DNA from: Gimesia sp.
GTDB lineage: Bacteria > Planctomycetota > Planctomycetia > Planctomycetales > Planctomycetaceae
Length of the DNA stretch: 64,000 bases
NCBI RefSeq assembly: GCF_040219335.1
Contig: NZ_JAVJSQ010000023.1
Coordinates: 1-64,000 of the forward strand
Direction: 5' to 3'
This document shows positions 28,774 through 39,640 of this stretch, piece by piece (the first letter of the stretch is position 1; each line of letters opens with the position of its first letter). The position numbers and the translations under genes were made by a program. The notes beneath the pieces were generated by a model, which made no database searches, was not told the origin of the DNA, and saw only the letters and a program-made list of their open reading frames with translations.

Positions 28774-28810
28774 CAGTCAAAACCATCCTTTGTCGAAATC
28801 AGAATGCGTC

Positions 28811-30406
28811 TCAGGAGCGAACCGGACTACTGGAGAGGGTGACATCGTAGGTCCGGTGTGCTTCTTCGCCGTTATCGTTCAGCGAATTCTCTACCGCGAT
28901 CTGATACAGTCGACGACCCGACTCGGTCGGATAAGTCGTATCGATACAGGCCTGGCAGAGAGAACTGCCGGGCAAACCTACGGCACGCGCGATCGAAGCC
29001 TTGGGCAGATACTTCAGTGTATCAGCGCCAATCGCCTCGGCCATCGCTTCTTCCACTTCGGGGCTCATTTCGCCACCGTTGAGGAATTTGGGGGCGAACA
29101 GCTCGTTGATCGTCGACATGTCGATGCCGTAAAAACAGGGAGCTATGATCGGCGGACAGGCCACGCGGACATGTACTTCCTTGGCCCGGCCCCGTTCCTT
29201 CAGCTGGCTGATCAATGCCTTCATCGTGGTCGAACGGACGATCGTGTCTTCCACCAGCAGTACCCGCTTCCCTTCCAGAACTTCCGGCAGCGGCGTGTAT
29301 TTCGCCCGTACTTTGTCTTTACGGTTGGCCCCTTCAATAAAGGTCCGCCCGATGTAACGGTTACGGATCAAGCCTTCCAGACAGGGCACTCGCAGGGTAT
29401 ACGCCATACTGTCGGCGGCTGCTTTCGCGGTGTCCGGCACTGGTACGACGATGGTATCTTCATCGATGGGCACAGTTTCCTGCTCAGCCAGTTCTTCGCC
29501 CAGACGTTTACGGGTGATGTACACACTCTGGTCGTCCAGGGTACTGCAGACATTCGCGAAGTAAATCCATTCGAAAAAACAGTGTGCCTTCTGTGTTGGC
29601 TTCGCATATTCGCGAATTGTCAGCTCGCCGTCCTGAATCACAATCGCACAACCGGGGGGCAGGCTCTTGATCTGCTCGGCTTCAAAGCCCATGTTGGCCA
29701 ACGCCACACTTTCAGACGCGGCTGCGAATAGCGAACCATCAAAAGCATAGCACAACGGACGCAGTCCCACCGGATCGCGGGAAACGAACATATTCCCCAG
29801 GGCATCCAGGAAGACAATATTGTAAGCACCGTCCAGACGTTTGCTGAGCGTGGTCAGCATGTCGAACAGCTCGGCGGGATTCTCTTTGGAAAGTTCCTGC
29901 GAGATCAAGTGCATCAGAATTTCGGTATCGGTTTCCCGGGCCAGATGGAAGTCGGACTCGGTCAGGATTTCCTTGCAGAGTTCCTGGTAGTTGGCCAGCT
30001 GACCGTTAAAGCCGAAACTGAACCATTTTGATTTCTGGATATGATGGCGTTCGAACGGCTGTGCGTAGCTGCGGTCATCTTTCCCACAGGTCGCATACCG
30101 CACGTGGCCAATCGCCGCGGGGCCCTCATACTTCTTCATCAGGCTGTTGAAGGTCTGCTGATGATTCAGCTGGAATACCTCGGTGACGGTCCCCACATCT
30201 TTGTGAGTATCGATCAACTGATTCCGGCCCGGGTTAAACGTGGTCATTCCCGCAGCCAGTTGGCCGCGATTCTGAATATCCAGCAGTAACCGGGAGATGA
30301 GTTGCGATGTCTTTTCAGGGTCGCCCAGGGGAGTCAGAGGACTGGGATCTCGGTTGGGAAGATGGTAGACGGCTGCAATTCCACATTCGTGGTATAGTTC
30401 CGACAT
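28811..30406 (-). CDS. purF: Amidophosphoribosyltransferase PurF
   Basis: Catalyses the first committed step of purine synthesis, forming phosphoribosylamine from PRPP and glutamine. The N-terminal Ntn glutaminase domain starts at Cys8 after a seven-residue propeptide (MSELYHE then CGIAAV); autocatalytic removal would expose this cysteine. The phosphoribosyltransferase PRPP loop is [13 protein letters not shown]. Cysteines in [20 protein letters not shown] and LCQAC fit the iron-sulfur type seen in Bacillus PurF. About 531 residues. The frame is open to 30499, but the ATG at 30406 gives the correct propeptide. It is divergent from proB. Confidence 0.95.
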   Translation of the reverse strand: MSELYHECGIAAVYHLPNRDPSPLTPLGDPEKTSQLISRLLLDIQNRGQLAAGMTTFNPGRNQLIDTHKDVGTVTEVFQLNHQQTFNSLMKKYEGPAAIGHVRYATCGKDDRSYAQPFERHHIQKSKWFSFGFNGQLANYQELCKEILTESDFHLARETDTEILMHLISQELSKENPAELFDMLTTLSKRLDGAYNIVFLDALGNMFVSRDPVGLRPLCYAFDGSLFAAASESVALANMGFEAEQIKSLPPGCAIVIQDGELTIREYAKPTQKAHCFFEWIYFANVCSTLDDQSVYITRKRLGEELAEQETVPIDEDTIVVPVPDTAKAAADSMAYTLRVPCLEGLIRNRYIGRTFIEGANRKDKVRAKYTPLPEVLEGKRVLLVEDTIVRSTTMKALISQLKERGRAKEVHVRVACPPIIAPCFYGIDMSTINELFAPKFLNGGEMSPEVEEAMAEAIGADTLKYLPKASIARAVGLPGSSLCQACIDTTYPTESGRRLYQIAVENSLNDNGEEAHRTYDVTLSSSPVRS

Positions 30407-30680
30407 AAATTGCCTTAGTTCGTGAAATAGAGTTTCGAAATCAGTGTGAACCGGGTGAACTATGCGGTAAATTGTTCCCGAGCCCTGCTTGAGCGTCAAA
30501 CAGAATCAGCAAATTGAGAGAGAAAAACGCCGTTTTACAGGAAATCCCTTTGATTTACGACATGCTCGCACTGATGATTGTCTATGCTCCGGCCCCGGAC
30601 TTCTATATTATATAAATATTAAGAAATAGGGACCCGGTGGCGAGTACCTCTTTGAAAATTTTTTGTGATTCCCGGAAAAA

Positions 30681-31835
30681 GTGCAGACTGTGAGTCTAAC
30701 CCGTCGCGAAGTCATCGACTCAGCGGAAACGCTGGTGATTAAAATTGGAACAAACGTTCTCTCCTGCCCGGACGATACACTCGACCCCGCACGGATCGAA
30801 ACGCTGGCAGAACAGATTCACCGTGTCAAAACGACCGGACGCAAAGTCGTCGTCGTGTCCAGTGGTGCCATCGGTGCCGGCATGGGATTGCTGGGACTCA
30901 AAGAACGCCCCCGCGATCTGGGCCACCTGCAGGCCTCCGCCGCTGTCGGACAGGCACACCTCATCCGTCGCTATGACCGCTACTTACGCAAACACGGCTA
31001 TCACGCCGCCCAGCTCCTGGTGACTGCCAACGATTTCAAAAACCGGACGCGCTATCTCAATGTACGTAACACCATCCATACGCTGTTTGAGTATGGTGCT
31101 GTCCCGATTGTGAATGAAAACGACACCGTCAGCATCCAGGAAATCAAGTTTGGCGATAACGATCACCTGGCCGCCATGGTCACCAGCCTGGTCAAAAAGC
31201 CGCTGCTGGTGATCCTGTCTGTCGTCGATGGTCTTTATAATGGCGATCCGAAATCTCCTGAAAGCACCCGCATCTCTTCGGTGCAGGACTGGACACCCGA
31301 ATTACTCGCGCTGGCGACCGACGACAGCAGCTCGCGGGGAACCGGGGGCATGAAATCAAAACTGCAGGCCGTCCGCTCGGCGACTGCCGTCGGTGAGAAT
31401 GTCATCATTGCCAACGGGACTCAGGAAGGGATTCTGGATCGCATTCTGCAGGGCGAGGATGTCGGTACTCTGTTTCACGCCCAGGGAGCCTCGGTCTCTG
31501 CCTGGAAACGCTGGATCGGCTATACCATCCGCCCCAAGGGACGCTTTCATCTTGATGAAGGTGCCACCCGCGCCATTCGTGAAGGGGGCAAGTCGCTCCT
31601 GGCGATCGGCATCCGCTCGATTGATGGCACCTTTGAGAGCGGCGAAGCAGTCACCCTCGTCAGTCCCAGTGGAGAGGAATTTGCCCGGGGTCTGACCAAT
31701 TACAATTCCGGCGATCTGGCAAAAATCATTATGCACCGTTCCGATCAGATCGCTTCCATCCTGGGATCCGTTCCCTATTCGGAAGTGATTCACCGCGACA
31801 ACCTGGCCGTCCTGGAAAATCATCCTGCAGTCTAG
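30681..31835 (+). CDS. proB: Glutamate 5-kinase
   Basis: Phosphorylates glutamate to glutamyl 5-phosphate at the start of proline synthesis. A 384-residue protein. The amino-acid kinase domain begins [11 protein letters not shown] and contains [18 protein letters not shown] and [11 protein letters not shown], all characteristic. The C-terminal part (about residue 285 onward, [14 protein letters not shown]) is a PUA domain. The start is GTG at 30681, or possibly the in-frame GTG at 30690; neither has a strong ribosome site. The downstream gene's ribosome site overlaps this stop codon, so the two form an operon. The proline pathway partner proA is not adjacent. Confidence 0.95.
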   Translation: MQTVSLTRREVIDSAETLVIKIGTNVLSCPDDTLDPARIETLAEQIHRVKTTGRKVVVVSSGAIGAGMGLLGLKERPRDLGHLQASAAVGQAHLIRRYDRYLRKHGYHAAQLLVTANDFKNRTRYLNVRNTIHTLFEYGAVPIVNENDTVSIQEIKFGDNDHLAAMVTSLVKKPLLVILSVVDGLYNGDPKSPESTRISSVQDWTPELLALATDDSSSRGTGGMKSKLQAVRSATAVGENVIIANGTQEGILDRILQGEDVGTLFHAQGASVSAWKRWIGYTIRPKGRFHLDEGATRAIREGGKSLLAIGIRSIDGTFESGEAVTLVSPSGEEFARGLTNYNSGDLAKIIMHRSDQIASILGSVPYSEVIHRDNLAVLENHPAV

Positions 31836-31846
31836 GAGACAATTCA

Positions 31847-32389
31847 ATGTGGTTTACCGAAACAGCCATTCCCCCCATTGCCATCTGCTCCGTGATTGCA
31901 GCCATCCTGTTTATTCAGTACTACCTGAGGCGACAGTCAAAATACCTCGTGGGCATGGGTATTGCGTTGGTCATGCTGGTAGTTTCCTACATGGTTGAAA
32001 TCAGCATCGTGACGCCCCGCGAACGCGTCGAAGCCGACCTCTATGCTCTGGCCAATGCATTTCAGCACAAAGAAGTAGATGCGACAATGGGCTTTATCAG
32101 CCCCCGCGCCATTCCGCTGCAAACCCTGGTCATGCTGGCGCTGAATACAGTCACAATCGACGGAGATCTGCGGATTACCGACGTCGAAACGGAAATGCTG
32201 GCCGACGACTCGATTGCCAAAACGCATTTTCGTGCCAATGGTGCGGCCACCTTTAAGGGCATCAGCGGTCGCGCACCCACCCGCTGGGAACTGACCTGGC
32301 AGCAGATCGGAGGCGAATGGAAGGTCACCGAAGCCCGGCGGCTGAATCCGATCACCGGCGACGAACTGCAGCCGATGGCCGTTCGCTGA
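31847..32389 (+). CDS. Small membrane protein with NTF2-like domain
   Basis: A 180-residue protein with two membrane helices (about residues 8-25 and 34-53), then an NTF2/SnoaL-like domain. That domain starts ERVEADLYALANAFQHKEVDATMGFIS, a usual pattern for SnoaL-type folds, and ends TRWELTWQQIGGEWKVTEA. No catalytic residues can be assigned, so it is probably a binding or structural protein. The AGGAG site at 31834-31838 overlaps the proB stop, implying translational coupling; a functional link to proline synthesis is not obvious. Confidence 0.75.
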   Translation: MWFTETAIPPIAICSVIAAILFIQYYLRRQSKYLVGMGIALVMLVVSYMVEISIVTPRERVEADLYALANAFQHKEVDATMGFISPRAIPLQTLVMLALNTVTIDGDLRITDVETEMLADDSIAKTHFRANGAATFKGISGRAPTRWELTWQQIGGEWKVTEARRLNPITGDELQPMAVR

Positions 32390-32401
32390 GCAATCCGAAG
32401 A

Positions 32402-33382
32402 TTATCTCTGGGCCACTTTGTAACCCTTGGGATAGCCGAGGGTCCGGGCAAAAAAGTCTTCCATCATCGGGAACGTCTGGGTCTGGTCTCTTAAGAAGAC
32501 CGCGTGACCGGCTTCGTCGCTACGATAGTAAGTCACATCCCGGGCACCGGCAGATTTCAACGCAGCCACGAACTGGTCTGCCTGGCTTACATCCACGAAG
32601 GGATCCAGTACGCCATGCATCACCAGCATCGGCGGGGCATCCCCACGGACGTAAGTAATCGGCGAAATTTTCGCGACTTCCGTTTTCAATTCGTCTTCGT
32701 TCTTCCATGTCAAATGGATCATCCGCGGGAGATGCTCGATGCCATCTGCCCAGCTCAGGTAGTCTGTCGGCGTCGCGGTCACGCAGAATGCATTCAGTTC
32801 GCTGGACTGGTCGTGCCAGGGGGCACTTGAATCAACCTGCTGACTCTGTTTCATCAATCCGACCAGGCAGACCATGGAACCACCGTTCGCATTTCCAAAG
32901 GCGCCAATTCGTTCCGGGTCAATCTGGTACTTATCCGCATGTGCCCGCATCCAGCGAATGGCGCACTTCAGATCTTCCAGGCAGTCAGCAAATGAGGTTT
33001 CATCCGAAAGTCGATGATAAAGGCTGACACAGACGTAACCTTTGCGGGCGTAATGCAGGGGACCTGTTCGAGAGTGTCGAGTCGTGTTGTTTCCGCCCGA
33101 ACCACCCCCGGCATAAACGAAGACCAGAGCCGGCCGTGGTTGAGTTTCCACCTGCTGAGGCAGAACCAGGTTCATCCGCCAGCGGGTCTTTTTGCCGGGG
33201 TGATAGACAACATCATCGACGACTTTTAAGTCTTTGGGCAGGGGCACAATATTCGAACGGGGAATGGAACTCAGCTGGCGCGCCGGTTCTTTCTCCTGCT
33301 TTTTTTCCACGTCCGGGATCAGGCAGACAACGATTCCCAGAAAAACGATTCCCAAAACGACACGTGTTACGAAAACCGGCAT
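32402..33382 (-). CDS. Alpha/beta hydrolase-fold protein lacking the catalytic serine
   Basis: A 326-residue exported protein with an N-terminal hydrophobic signal or anchor (VVLGIVFLGIVVCLI). It aligns with the esterase at 7434, but the oxyanion motif HGGG is AGGG (VYAGGGSGG) and the nucleophile elbow G-S-S-A-G-G is GNANGG, so the catalytic serine is alanine. I checked this codon in the DNA. The aspartate in LDPF and histidine in EAGHAVF remain. It should not be an ordinary serine esterase. The ATG at 33382 follows GAGGGG. The open frame to 33466 is unlikely to be translated. Confidence 0.8.
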   Translation of the reverse strand: MPVFVTRVVLGIVFLGIVVCLIPDVEKKQEKEPARQLSSIPRSNIVPLPKDLKVVDDVVYHPGKKTRWRMNLVLPQQVETQPRPALVFVYAGGGSGGNNTTRHSRTGPLHYARKGYVCVSLYHRLSDETSFADCLEDLKCAIRWMRAHADKYQIDPERIGAFGNANGGSMVCLVGLMKQSQQVDSSAPWHDQSSELNAFCVTATPTDYLSWADGIEHLPRMIHLTWKNEDELKTEVAKISPITYVRGDAPPMLVMHGVLDPFVDVSQADQFVAALKSAGARDVTYYRSDEAGHAVFLRDQTQTFPMMEDFFARTLGYPKGYKVAQR

Positions 33383-33666
33383 TGCGCCCCTCAACACTTC
33401 CTGTGAAATTGAAACTGAAATACAGTACTCAAACAAACCCCGGATCCATCCAAAAGTGTTCCTCACTTTTTTGAAAATGGAAAATATTTTTTTCGCCCCG
33501 CTCCCAGTCTGCCTCAGAAATTCGATTTTTGATTTGCAGGATTATATATAATCTGACAGAATAATAGATTATCTGGGATTGCCAGGACCTCCCGCAAAGG
33601 GACCATAATGAGGGTATCCGTTTCCCGCCTGAGTCTCTGAATCAATTAACACAAAGATGATCTGCC
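33383..33666. other. Intergenic region with small palindrome
   Basis: This region lies between divergent genes. It includes a perfect 14-bp palindrome, GATTATATATAATC at 33540-33553, in an AT-rich stretch. It could be part of a promoter or an operator. I saw no other feature. Confidence 0.4.
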
Positions 33667-36600
33667 ATGTTAGCGCGTACATGTCTGCTCTGTCTGATTC
33701 CTCTGGTATCGTTATTACCTCTCGGTGCTGCGGAAGCGCCGCCTGAAGCGAAGCAGAAAATCGATTTCGAGAAACAGGTCCTTCCCCTGTTGCAGTCGAA
33801 GTGCTTCGATTGTCACAACGCCGACACCCAGGAAAGCAAGTTCCGCCTCGACCGCAAAGCAGGCCTGCTCCGGGGAGGCGATTCGGGCGAACCAGCCATC
33901 ATTCCCGGCCAGAGCGCAAAAAGTCACCTGCTCAAACTGGTGCGGGGAGAAGAGGCCGGCCTGCTGATGCCCCCCGACGAATCCGAACGGCTCACCGCAG
34001 CACAGATCCAGCTCTTGGCGGACTGGATTGATCAGGGCGCCCCGTGGCCCGGACCAGATGGCGTCGTCAAAGAGGAAAAACGGACGACCGATCACTGGTC
34101 CTTTCAGCCTCTGGCCAAAGTCACGCCCCCGGATACCAAAGACGCCTGGGTCCGTACCGGCATCGACGCTTTCATCCTGGATCGCCTCCAGCAGAAACAG
34201 TTGACCCATAATCCCCGCGCCGATCGCAGAACACTCATCCGCCGGCTCTACCTGGATCTCCTCGGTCTCCCCCCAACGCCCGCTGAAGTCGAACGCTTCG
34301 TGAATGACGAGAGCCCCGACGCCTGGGAGAAGCTGGTTGACGCCACTCTCAACAACCCGCACTATGGCGAACGCTGGGCCCGCTACTGGCTCGATCTCGT
34401 CCGCTTCGCTGAAACGCATGGCTTCGAAACCAACCGCGAACGACCACATGCCTGGCCTTACCGCGACTACGTCATTCAATCACTCAACGCAGATAAGCCC
34501 TACAACCAGTTCATCAAAGAGCAGATAGCCGGTGACAGTTTTGGCGACCCGACCGGTACCGCCTATCTCGTCGCGGGCCCCTACGATCAGGTCAAAAGCC
34601 CCGACATCAACCTGACCCTCATGCAGCGTCAGAACGAACTCGACGACATGATCAATACCACGGGTACCGCTTTCCTGGGCCTCACCCTGGGGTGTGCCCG
34701 CTGTCACAATCATAAATTCGATCCCGTGACCCAGGCCGACTACTATTCGATGCAGGCCATCTTCGCCGGCGTCAAGCACGGCGACCGCAGTCTGCCGACT
34801 CCCGCGTCACAACAGAAAGAAATCCGCCAGAAACAGACGCGTATCGCGAAACTGAAATCCGAACTGGAACCCTATCGCCGCCGACCCGAGTCCCGCCGCT
34901 TCGTCTCCATCGACGATCAACTTTCACCAGCAAAGACGTCTCCCCGTCTGGATGTCCTGCAGACGCGTGCCGGTTTCGGCGTTAATCCTGCAGGCACCGA
35001 TCCAGGGGCAAAGGACGATCCCGGCAGCCCCACCCGCTCGCCCAACCTGAGTGGCGGTAAATACAGCTGGTGGAAAAACGAGCCAGGCAAACCCCTGGTC
35101 GCCTGGAAGCCCGGGCAAACCGGTGACTATCGCCTCTGGCTCTCCTGGGGCTGTGGGTACGAGTCGCATAGCACCGATGTCCGTTATGTTCTGGACCGCG
35201 ATGGAAACCCCCAGACCACAGATGACTGGCAGGAAGTCGCCCAGGTCGATCAGCAACGCTTCGCCGATGGAACGAAACCAGCCCGCAGAGCGGCCCTCTG
35301 GAGCGGTTTCCACGATGCGGGTGTCGTCACACTTGAACCGCAGAACGCCCTGCTCCTGGTGGGCGGCAAACACGGCACCGCTGTCACTGCGGACCTCATC
35401 CTCTGGGAGTCAGTAACTCTCTCCCCCTCCGATCAGAGCCTGCCTAAACCAGTGTTCCGGAAACCGGTGCAACCCACCCACAATGTGGAACGCATCAGCC
35501 CGGTGGAAACCCGCTTCGTACGTTTTACGGTTCACGCCACCAACAGCAGTGCTCCCTGTCTGGATGAACTGGAAATCTTCTCCGGCGGGCAGAACGTCGC
35601 CCTCGCTTCCGCAGGCGCAAAAGCCACCTGTTCCAGTGCATTGCCCGGATATCCGATTCACAAGCTGGAGCACATCAACGACGGCAAATACGGCAACAGC
35701 CACAGCTGGATTTCCCACGAGAACGGCGGCGGCTGGATCCAGATCGAACTCCCGCAGACCACGGCCATCGATCGCATCGAATGGGGCCGTGATCGCGAAG
35801 GCAGATACAGCGACCGCGTCCCCGTCGATTATTTCATCGAGGTCTCAGAGACCGGCACTGACTGGCAGACGATCGCCGGCTCCAGTGACCGACTTCCCCT
35901 CACGCTGCCTGCCGATACACTCCAGGCCGCCAGCACCACCTACCATTTCGACCACCTGCCCGCCGAACAGGCCCAGGCTGGCAAGCAGCTGCTTACCGAA
36001 CTGAAGCAGCAACAGAGCGACCTCAAACGCCTGCAGAAATCAGACATCGTCTATGCAGGTAAATTCATGCCACCCGGACCGACCCACCGCCTCTATCGAG
36101 GCGAACCCCTGGCCAAACGCGAACAGGTTCCGCCGAATGCCCCCGAGATCTTTACCGATCTGAAACTGAGTACCACTGCTCCCGAAAACGAACGCCGCAA
36201 ACGGCTGGCCGAGTGGATCGCTTCTCCGGAGAATCCACTGACCGCACGCGTCATCGTGAACCGCCTCTGGCAGTTCCACTTCGGTAAGGGGCTGGTGACA
36301 ACGCCCAGCGACTTTGGAGCAGGCGGCGTACCACCCACGCACCCCGAACTGCTCGACTGGCTCGCGCAGGAACTGATCGCACATGACTGGTCCCTCAAAC
36401 ACATTCATCACCTGATTCTTACCTCCGCTACATATCAGCAGTCCGGTCAACCTAATCCCCGGGCACTCAAGGTCGATGCCGCCTCCCAGCTCTGGTGGCG
36501 GTTCCCGCCCCGCCGTCTCGAAGCTGAGCCGATCCGCGATTCGATTCTCGCTGTGACCGGCGTATTGGATCTCAAGATGGGCGGACCCGGTTTCAGTGCT

Positions 36601-37026
36601 TTCGAAGTCGAAGCGGAGAACGTGCGGCACTATCACCCCAAGAAAACCTACGGCCCCCCTGACTGGCGCCGCATGATCTATATGACCAAAGTCCGCATGG
36701 AACAGGATTCCGTCTTCGGTCTGTTCGACTGTCCCGACGCCGCCACCTCCGTCGCCAAACGCAGTCGCTCTACAACGCCGCTGCAGGCATTGAATCTGTT
36801 CAACAGCCGGTTCCTGCTGCAACAGGCCGACCTGTTCGCCCAGCGTCTGGAACGCGAGCATCCCGGCGATCAACGGGCCCAGGTCAAACGGGCCTTCGAA
36901 CTCTGTTATTCACGTCCCCCCACCGAGTCCGAGCTCAGCGATTCGGTTCAGTTCATTCAGACAGAAAAACTGCCCGCCTTCTGCCGGGCGCTGCTCAACA
37001 GCAACGAGCTTCTGTTTATTCAATAG
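33667..37026 (+). CDS. Planctomycete cytochrome c / DUF1549 / DUF1553 protein
   Basis: A 1,119-residue exported protein of a type found mainly in planctomycetes. A signal peptide (residues 1-22) is followed by a PSCyt1-type cytochrome domain with haem motif CFDCH (46-50) and a likely distal methionine in LLMPP (about 101). Then come DUF1549, containing a second CxxCH (GCARCHNHKFDP), an F5/8 type C-like carbohydrate-binding domain in the middle (FVRFTVHATNSSAPCLDELE onward), and DUF1553 at the C-terminus. It is followed 30 bases later by a DUF1501 gene, the usual planctomycete pairing. The pair may act on polysaccharides or sulfated sugars outside the cytoplasm; the reaction is unknown. Confidence 0.93.
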   Translation: MLARTCLLCLIPLVSLLPLGAAEAPPEAKQKIDFEKQVLPLLQSKCFDCHNADTQESKFRLDRKAGLLRGGDSGEPAIIPGQSAKSHLLKLVRGEEAGLLMPPDESERLTAAQIQLLADWIDQGAPWPGPDGVVKEEKRTTDHWSFQPLAKVTPPDTKDAWVRTGIDAFILDRLQQKQLTHNPRADRRTLIRRLYLDLLGLPPTPAEVERFVNDESPDAWEKLVDATLNNPHYGERWARYWLDLVRFAETHGFETNRERPHAWPYRDYVIQSLNADKPYNQFIKEQIAGDSFGDPTGTAYLVAGPYDQVKSPDINLTLMQRQNELDDMINTTGTAFLGLTLGCARCHNHKFDPVTQADYYSMQAIFAGVKHGDRSLPTPASQQKEIRQKQTRIAKLKSELEPYRRRPESRRFVSIDDQLSPAKTSPRLDVLQTRAGFGVNPAGTDPGAKDDPGSPTRSPNLSGGKYSWWKNEPGKPLVAWKPGQTGDYRLWLSWGCGYESHSTDVRYVLDRDGNPQTTDDWQEVAQVDQQRFADGTKPARRAALWSGFHDAGVVTLEPQNALLLVGGKHGTAVTADLILWESVTLSPSDQSLPKPVFRKPVQPTHNVERISPVETRFVRFTVHATNSSAPCLDELEIFSGGQNVALASAGAKATCSSALPGYPIHKLEHINDGKYGNSHSWISHENGGGWIQIELPQTTAIDRIEWGRDREGRYSDRVPVDYFIEVSETGTDWQTIAGSSDRLPLTLPADTLQAASTTYHFDHLPAEQAQAGKQLLTELKQQQSDLKRLQKSDIVYAGKFMPPGPTHRLYRGEPLAKREQVPPNAPEIFTDLKLSTTAPENERRKRLAEWIASPENPLTARVIVNRLWQFHFGKGLVTTPSDFGAGGVPPTHPELLDWLAQELIAHDWSLKHIHHLILTSATYQQSGQPNPRALKVDAASQLWWRFPPRRLEAEPIRDSILAVTGVLDLKMGGPGFSAFEVEAENVRHYHPKKTYGPPDWRRMIYMTKVRMEQDSVFGLFDCPDAATSVAKRSRSTTPLQALNLFNSRFLLQQADLFAQRLEREHPGDQRAQVKRAFELCYSRPPTESELSDSVQFIQTEKLPAFCRALLNSNELLFIQ

Positions 37027-37056
37027 GTCAACTTCACCAGGCATTGAGAGTCACAC

Positions 37057-38574
37057 ATGAGCGCTCCTCAAAACCCGTTTCCCGCGAATCGTCATCTGCT
37101 TAACCGCAGAAACTTCCTCGGTCAGTCCGTCAGCGGTTTGAGCAGTATCGCCTTCTCCGCGATGCTCGCCGAACAGCATCTGCTTGCCGCGGAGAAAGAA
37201 CCCCGGTTGACCGTGGGTGGTAAAGCCCCCATCCGGCCCGAAATTGATCCGGGCAAGCCTTTCGCCCCCCGCGATGCCCATTTCCCGGCCGCGGCGAAAA
37301 ATGTCATCGTCATTTTCTGCTCGGGAGCCTGCAGTCATCTGGATACCTTCGACTACAAGCCGTCGCTCGTCAAAATGCACGGCAAGCCGATGCCTGGCGG
37401 CGACAAACTCGTTACCTTCCAGGGCCAGCAGGGGAACCTCACGCAGAGTCCCTGGAAATTCAAACCGCGAGGCGAATCGGGCAAGATGATTTCCGACCTC
37501 GTGCCCCACCTCGGGGAACTGGCCGACGACATCTGCTTCCTGCATTCCATCAAAGGCAAGACGAACACACACGGCCCGGGCGAAAACTACATGTCGACCG
37601 GCTTCACCCTCGACGGCTTCCCCAGTATGGGTGCCTGGACCAGCTACGCTCTGGGCAGCGAAAATCAGGACCTCCCGTCCTACGTCGCGATTCCCGATCC
37701 CCGCGGCACGCCACAGGCTTCCGTCAACAACTGGGGGCCCGGCTTCCTTCCCGCGGCTTTTCAGGGAACCGATTTCAATGCCGCACAGCCCATTCGTAAC
37801 CTGGATCGTCCCGCCTCCATCGATGCGAAAACCGATCGCGCCACCCGCAGTTTTCTGCAGCGCCTCAACGAACAGCATCTGGCCCGTTTCCCCGGCGATT
37901 CCGAACTCGCGGCCCGCATCTCCAGCTACGAACTGGCTGCCCGCATGCAGCTCAGTGTTCCCGAAATCAGCGATCTCTCGCAGGAATCAGCCAGCACCAT
38001 GCATATGTACGGCATCGATGACAGCGAAAACCAGCTCAAAGCGGCTTACGCGAAGAACTGTCTCCTCGCCCGTCGCCTGATCGAGAAAGGCGTCCGCTTC
38101 GTTCAGCTCTTTAACGGAGCCTACCAGACGGGCGGGGAAGGGGTCAGCAACTGGGACGGACACAAAAAGATCAAGGATCAGTACAGCATCCACGGTCCGG
38201 TTCTCGACCAGCCCACCGCGGCCCTCATCAAAGACCTCAAACAGCGCGGCCTGCTCGAAGACACGCTGGTCGTCTGGTGTACCGAATTCGGTCGCATGCC
38301 CACCTTCCAGAAAGGGGCCAGCGGTCGCGACCACAATCCCGAAGGCTTCACCTGCTGGCTCGCCGGTGCCGGCGTTAAAGCCCCCTTTACCTACGGAGCC
38401 ACGGACGAATTCGGCTACAAGGCCGTCGACAATGTCGTCACCGTCCACGACTTCCACGCGACGATTCTCCACCTGCTCGGACTGGATCACGAACGCCTGA
38501 CCTTCTATCACAACGGCCTCGAACGTCGACTCACCGATGTGGAAGGGACCGTCGTGAAAGAGATCCTGGCTTGA
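37057..38574 (+). CDS. DUF1501 protein (sulfatase-like, Tat-type signal)
   Basis: A 505-residue protein with a twin-arginine-like signal ([18 protein letters not shown]), implying export in folded form. The DUF1501 family belongs to the alkaline phosphatase/sulfatase-like superfamily. Family patterns include [19 protein letters not shown] near the start, [12 protein letters not shown], and [14 protein letters not shown] with GRDHNPEGF, carrying likely metal ligands. It is co-transcribed with the cytochrome/DUF1549 gene. Its substrate is not known. Confidence 0.93.
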   Translation: MSAPQNPFPANRHLLNRRNFLGQSVSGLSSIAFSAMLAEQHLLAAEKEPRLTVGGKAPIRPEIDPGKPFAPRDAHFPAAAKNVIVIFCSGACSHLDTFDYKPSLVKMHGKPMPGGDKLVTFQGQQGNLTQSPWKFKPRGESGKMISDLVPHLGELADDICFLHSIKGKTNTHGPGENYMSTGFTLDGFPSMGAWTSYALGSENQDLPSYVAIPDPRGTPQASVNNWGPGFLPAAFQGTDFNAAQPIRNLDRPASIDAKTDRATRSFLQRLNEQHLARFPGDSELAARISSYELAARMQLSVPEISDLSQESASTMHMYGIDDSENQLKAAYAKNCLLARRLIEKGVRFVQLFNGAYQTGGEGVSNWDGHKKIKDQYSIHGPVLDQPTAALIKDLKQRGLLEDTLVVWCTEFGRMPTFQKGASGRDHNPEGFTCWLAGAGVKAPFTYGATDEFGYKAVDNVVTVHDFHATILHLLGLDHERLTFYHNGLERRLTDVEGTVVKEILA

Positions 38575-38640
38575 AAAGTGTGAGTGAGTCTAGTTGTTAC
38601 ATGACCGAAAAGTAAATTTAATTTCAAAGAGTAAAAGTGA

Positions 38641-39333
38641 ATGGCTGCAGTTGTTTCAAAAGAGTTAATGCACGGCTCCCGTCGCCAGACCCTGGTTCAG
38701 CAGGTTCTGCTCAAGTTTTTTCAGGGTGAATACCAGCCCAACCAGCGGATGACGGTCCAGTCCCTCGCTCGCGAATGGAACGTCAGTGCCACCCCCGTCC
38801 GCGAGGCGCTCGTCGAACTGGAAGGCATCGGCATCGTCGAAATCTATCCCAACCGGGGCGCCGTCCTGCGGAACTTCGGTGCCAGGGAACTTCGTGAAAT
38901 CTGTCAGGTCCGCCGCATCCTCGAGAGTGAAGCCGCCCGCTGTGCCTGCGGCCACATCACACCCCACGAACTCGCCCAGCTGGAACAGATCTTTACTGAG
39001 CTTTCCACGGCCAAGCGGACCGTGGCCTGGTCGGAAAAGACCCAGGAATGGGACGACTACCTGCACGAACTGATTTACCGCGCCTGTGACAGCGAACGGC
39101 TCGTGCTCGAAATCAGCCGCTACAAAGCCCTGCATCGCACACTCAGACAGGTCCGTCACAACAAACGGCAGAACGTCAAAGACTACGACCGTATGGAAGA
39201 AAATGCAGAGCACCTCCGCATCGTCCAGGCCCTCGCCTCCGGAGATCCGGAAGCAGCCGCCCGGGCAATGAACGATCACCTCGCCCAGACCCCCATTGGC
39301 CTGGTCCGCGATCTGTTCGAACAAGAGGCATAA
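38641..39333 (+). CDS. GntR-family regulator with FCD domain
   Basis: A 230-residue cytoplasmic DNA-binding regulator. The winged-helix domain (about residues 18-80) contains MTVQSLAREWNVSATPVREALVELEGIGIVE, the GntR recognition region. The C-terminal FCD domain has LREICQVRRILESEAARCAC, a DDYLHELIYRACD metal/effector segment and AMNDHLAQT with a conserved histidine. FCD-GntR proteins usually sense organic acids or sugar acids. It lies 66 bases after the DUF1501 gene on the same strand, so it may regulate the pair (inference). Confidence 0.9.
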   Translation: MAAVVSKELMHGSRRQTLVQQVLLKFFQGEYQPNQRMTVQSLAREWNVSATPVREALVELEGIGIVEIYPNRGAVLRNFGARELREICQVRRILESEAARCACGHITPHELAQLEQIFTELSTAKRTVAWSEKTQEWDDYLHELIYRACDSERLVLEISRYKALHRTLRQVRHNKRQNVKDYDRMEENAEHLRIVQALASGDPEAAARAMNDHLAQTPIGLVRDLFEQEA

Positions 39334-39518
39334 AGGGTGAGAAAGCCTGTTCCCACCCATTTATCAGGCGAAAACAGCGTCCATTTGGTGTTCGCGGGAA
39401 TTTCATTAAAGATCTGCCCGCTGAATGCTGATCTAGTCTTAAATATTCGTGTCATTTCCGTTGGAATCCTTCCAACCGATTCAGCTGGCCTATTTTATGA
39501 AGAGAATAGTGAGAACCA

Positions 39519-39547
39519 TTGACGGCTTCTCCGTGTCTCTCTAAACT
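39519..39547 (+). promoter_or_regulatory. Sigma-70-type promoter of tRNA-Pro
   Basis: TTGACG at 39519-39524 is a near-perfect -35 box and TAAACT at 39542-39547 a fair -10 box, spaced by 17 bases. Transcription would start about 12 bases before the tRNA. Confidence 0.6.
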
Positions 39548-39565
39548 GTGCCACTGATCCAATGA

Positions 39566-39640
39566 CGGGGCGTAGCTCAGCTTGGCTAGAGCGCTTGCTT
39601 TGGGAGCAAGAGGTCGCACGTTCGAATCGTGTCGCCCCGA
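39566..39640 (+). tRNA. tRNA-Pro (anticodon TGG)
   Basis: The acceptor stem CGGGGCG pairs with CGCCCCG at the 3' end, followed by discriminator A. The D-arm GCTC/GAGC, anticodon stem CTTGC/GCAAG with loop TTTGGGA (anticodon TGG) and T-arm with GTTCGAAT are all present. The 3' CCA is not encoded (AC then TTTT follows). Its 3' end is a plausible integration site for the accessory DNA that follows, since such genes are commonly used this way. Confidence 0.95.

Noticed and set aside
33715-34479. 254-codon minus-strand frame opposite the cytochrome/DUF1549 gene
   Set aside because: Antisense to a clear coding domain; no independent support.
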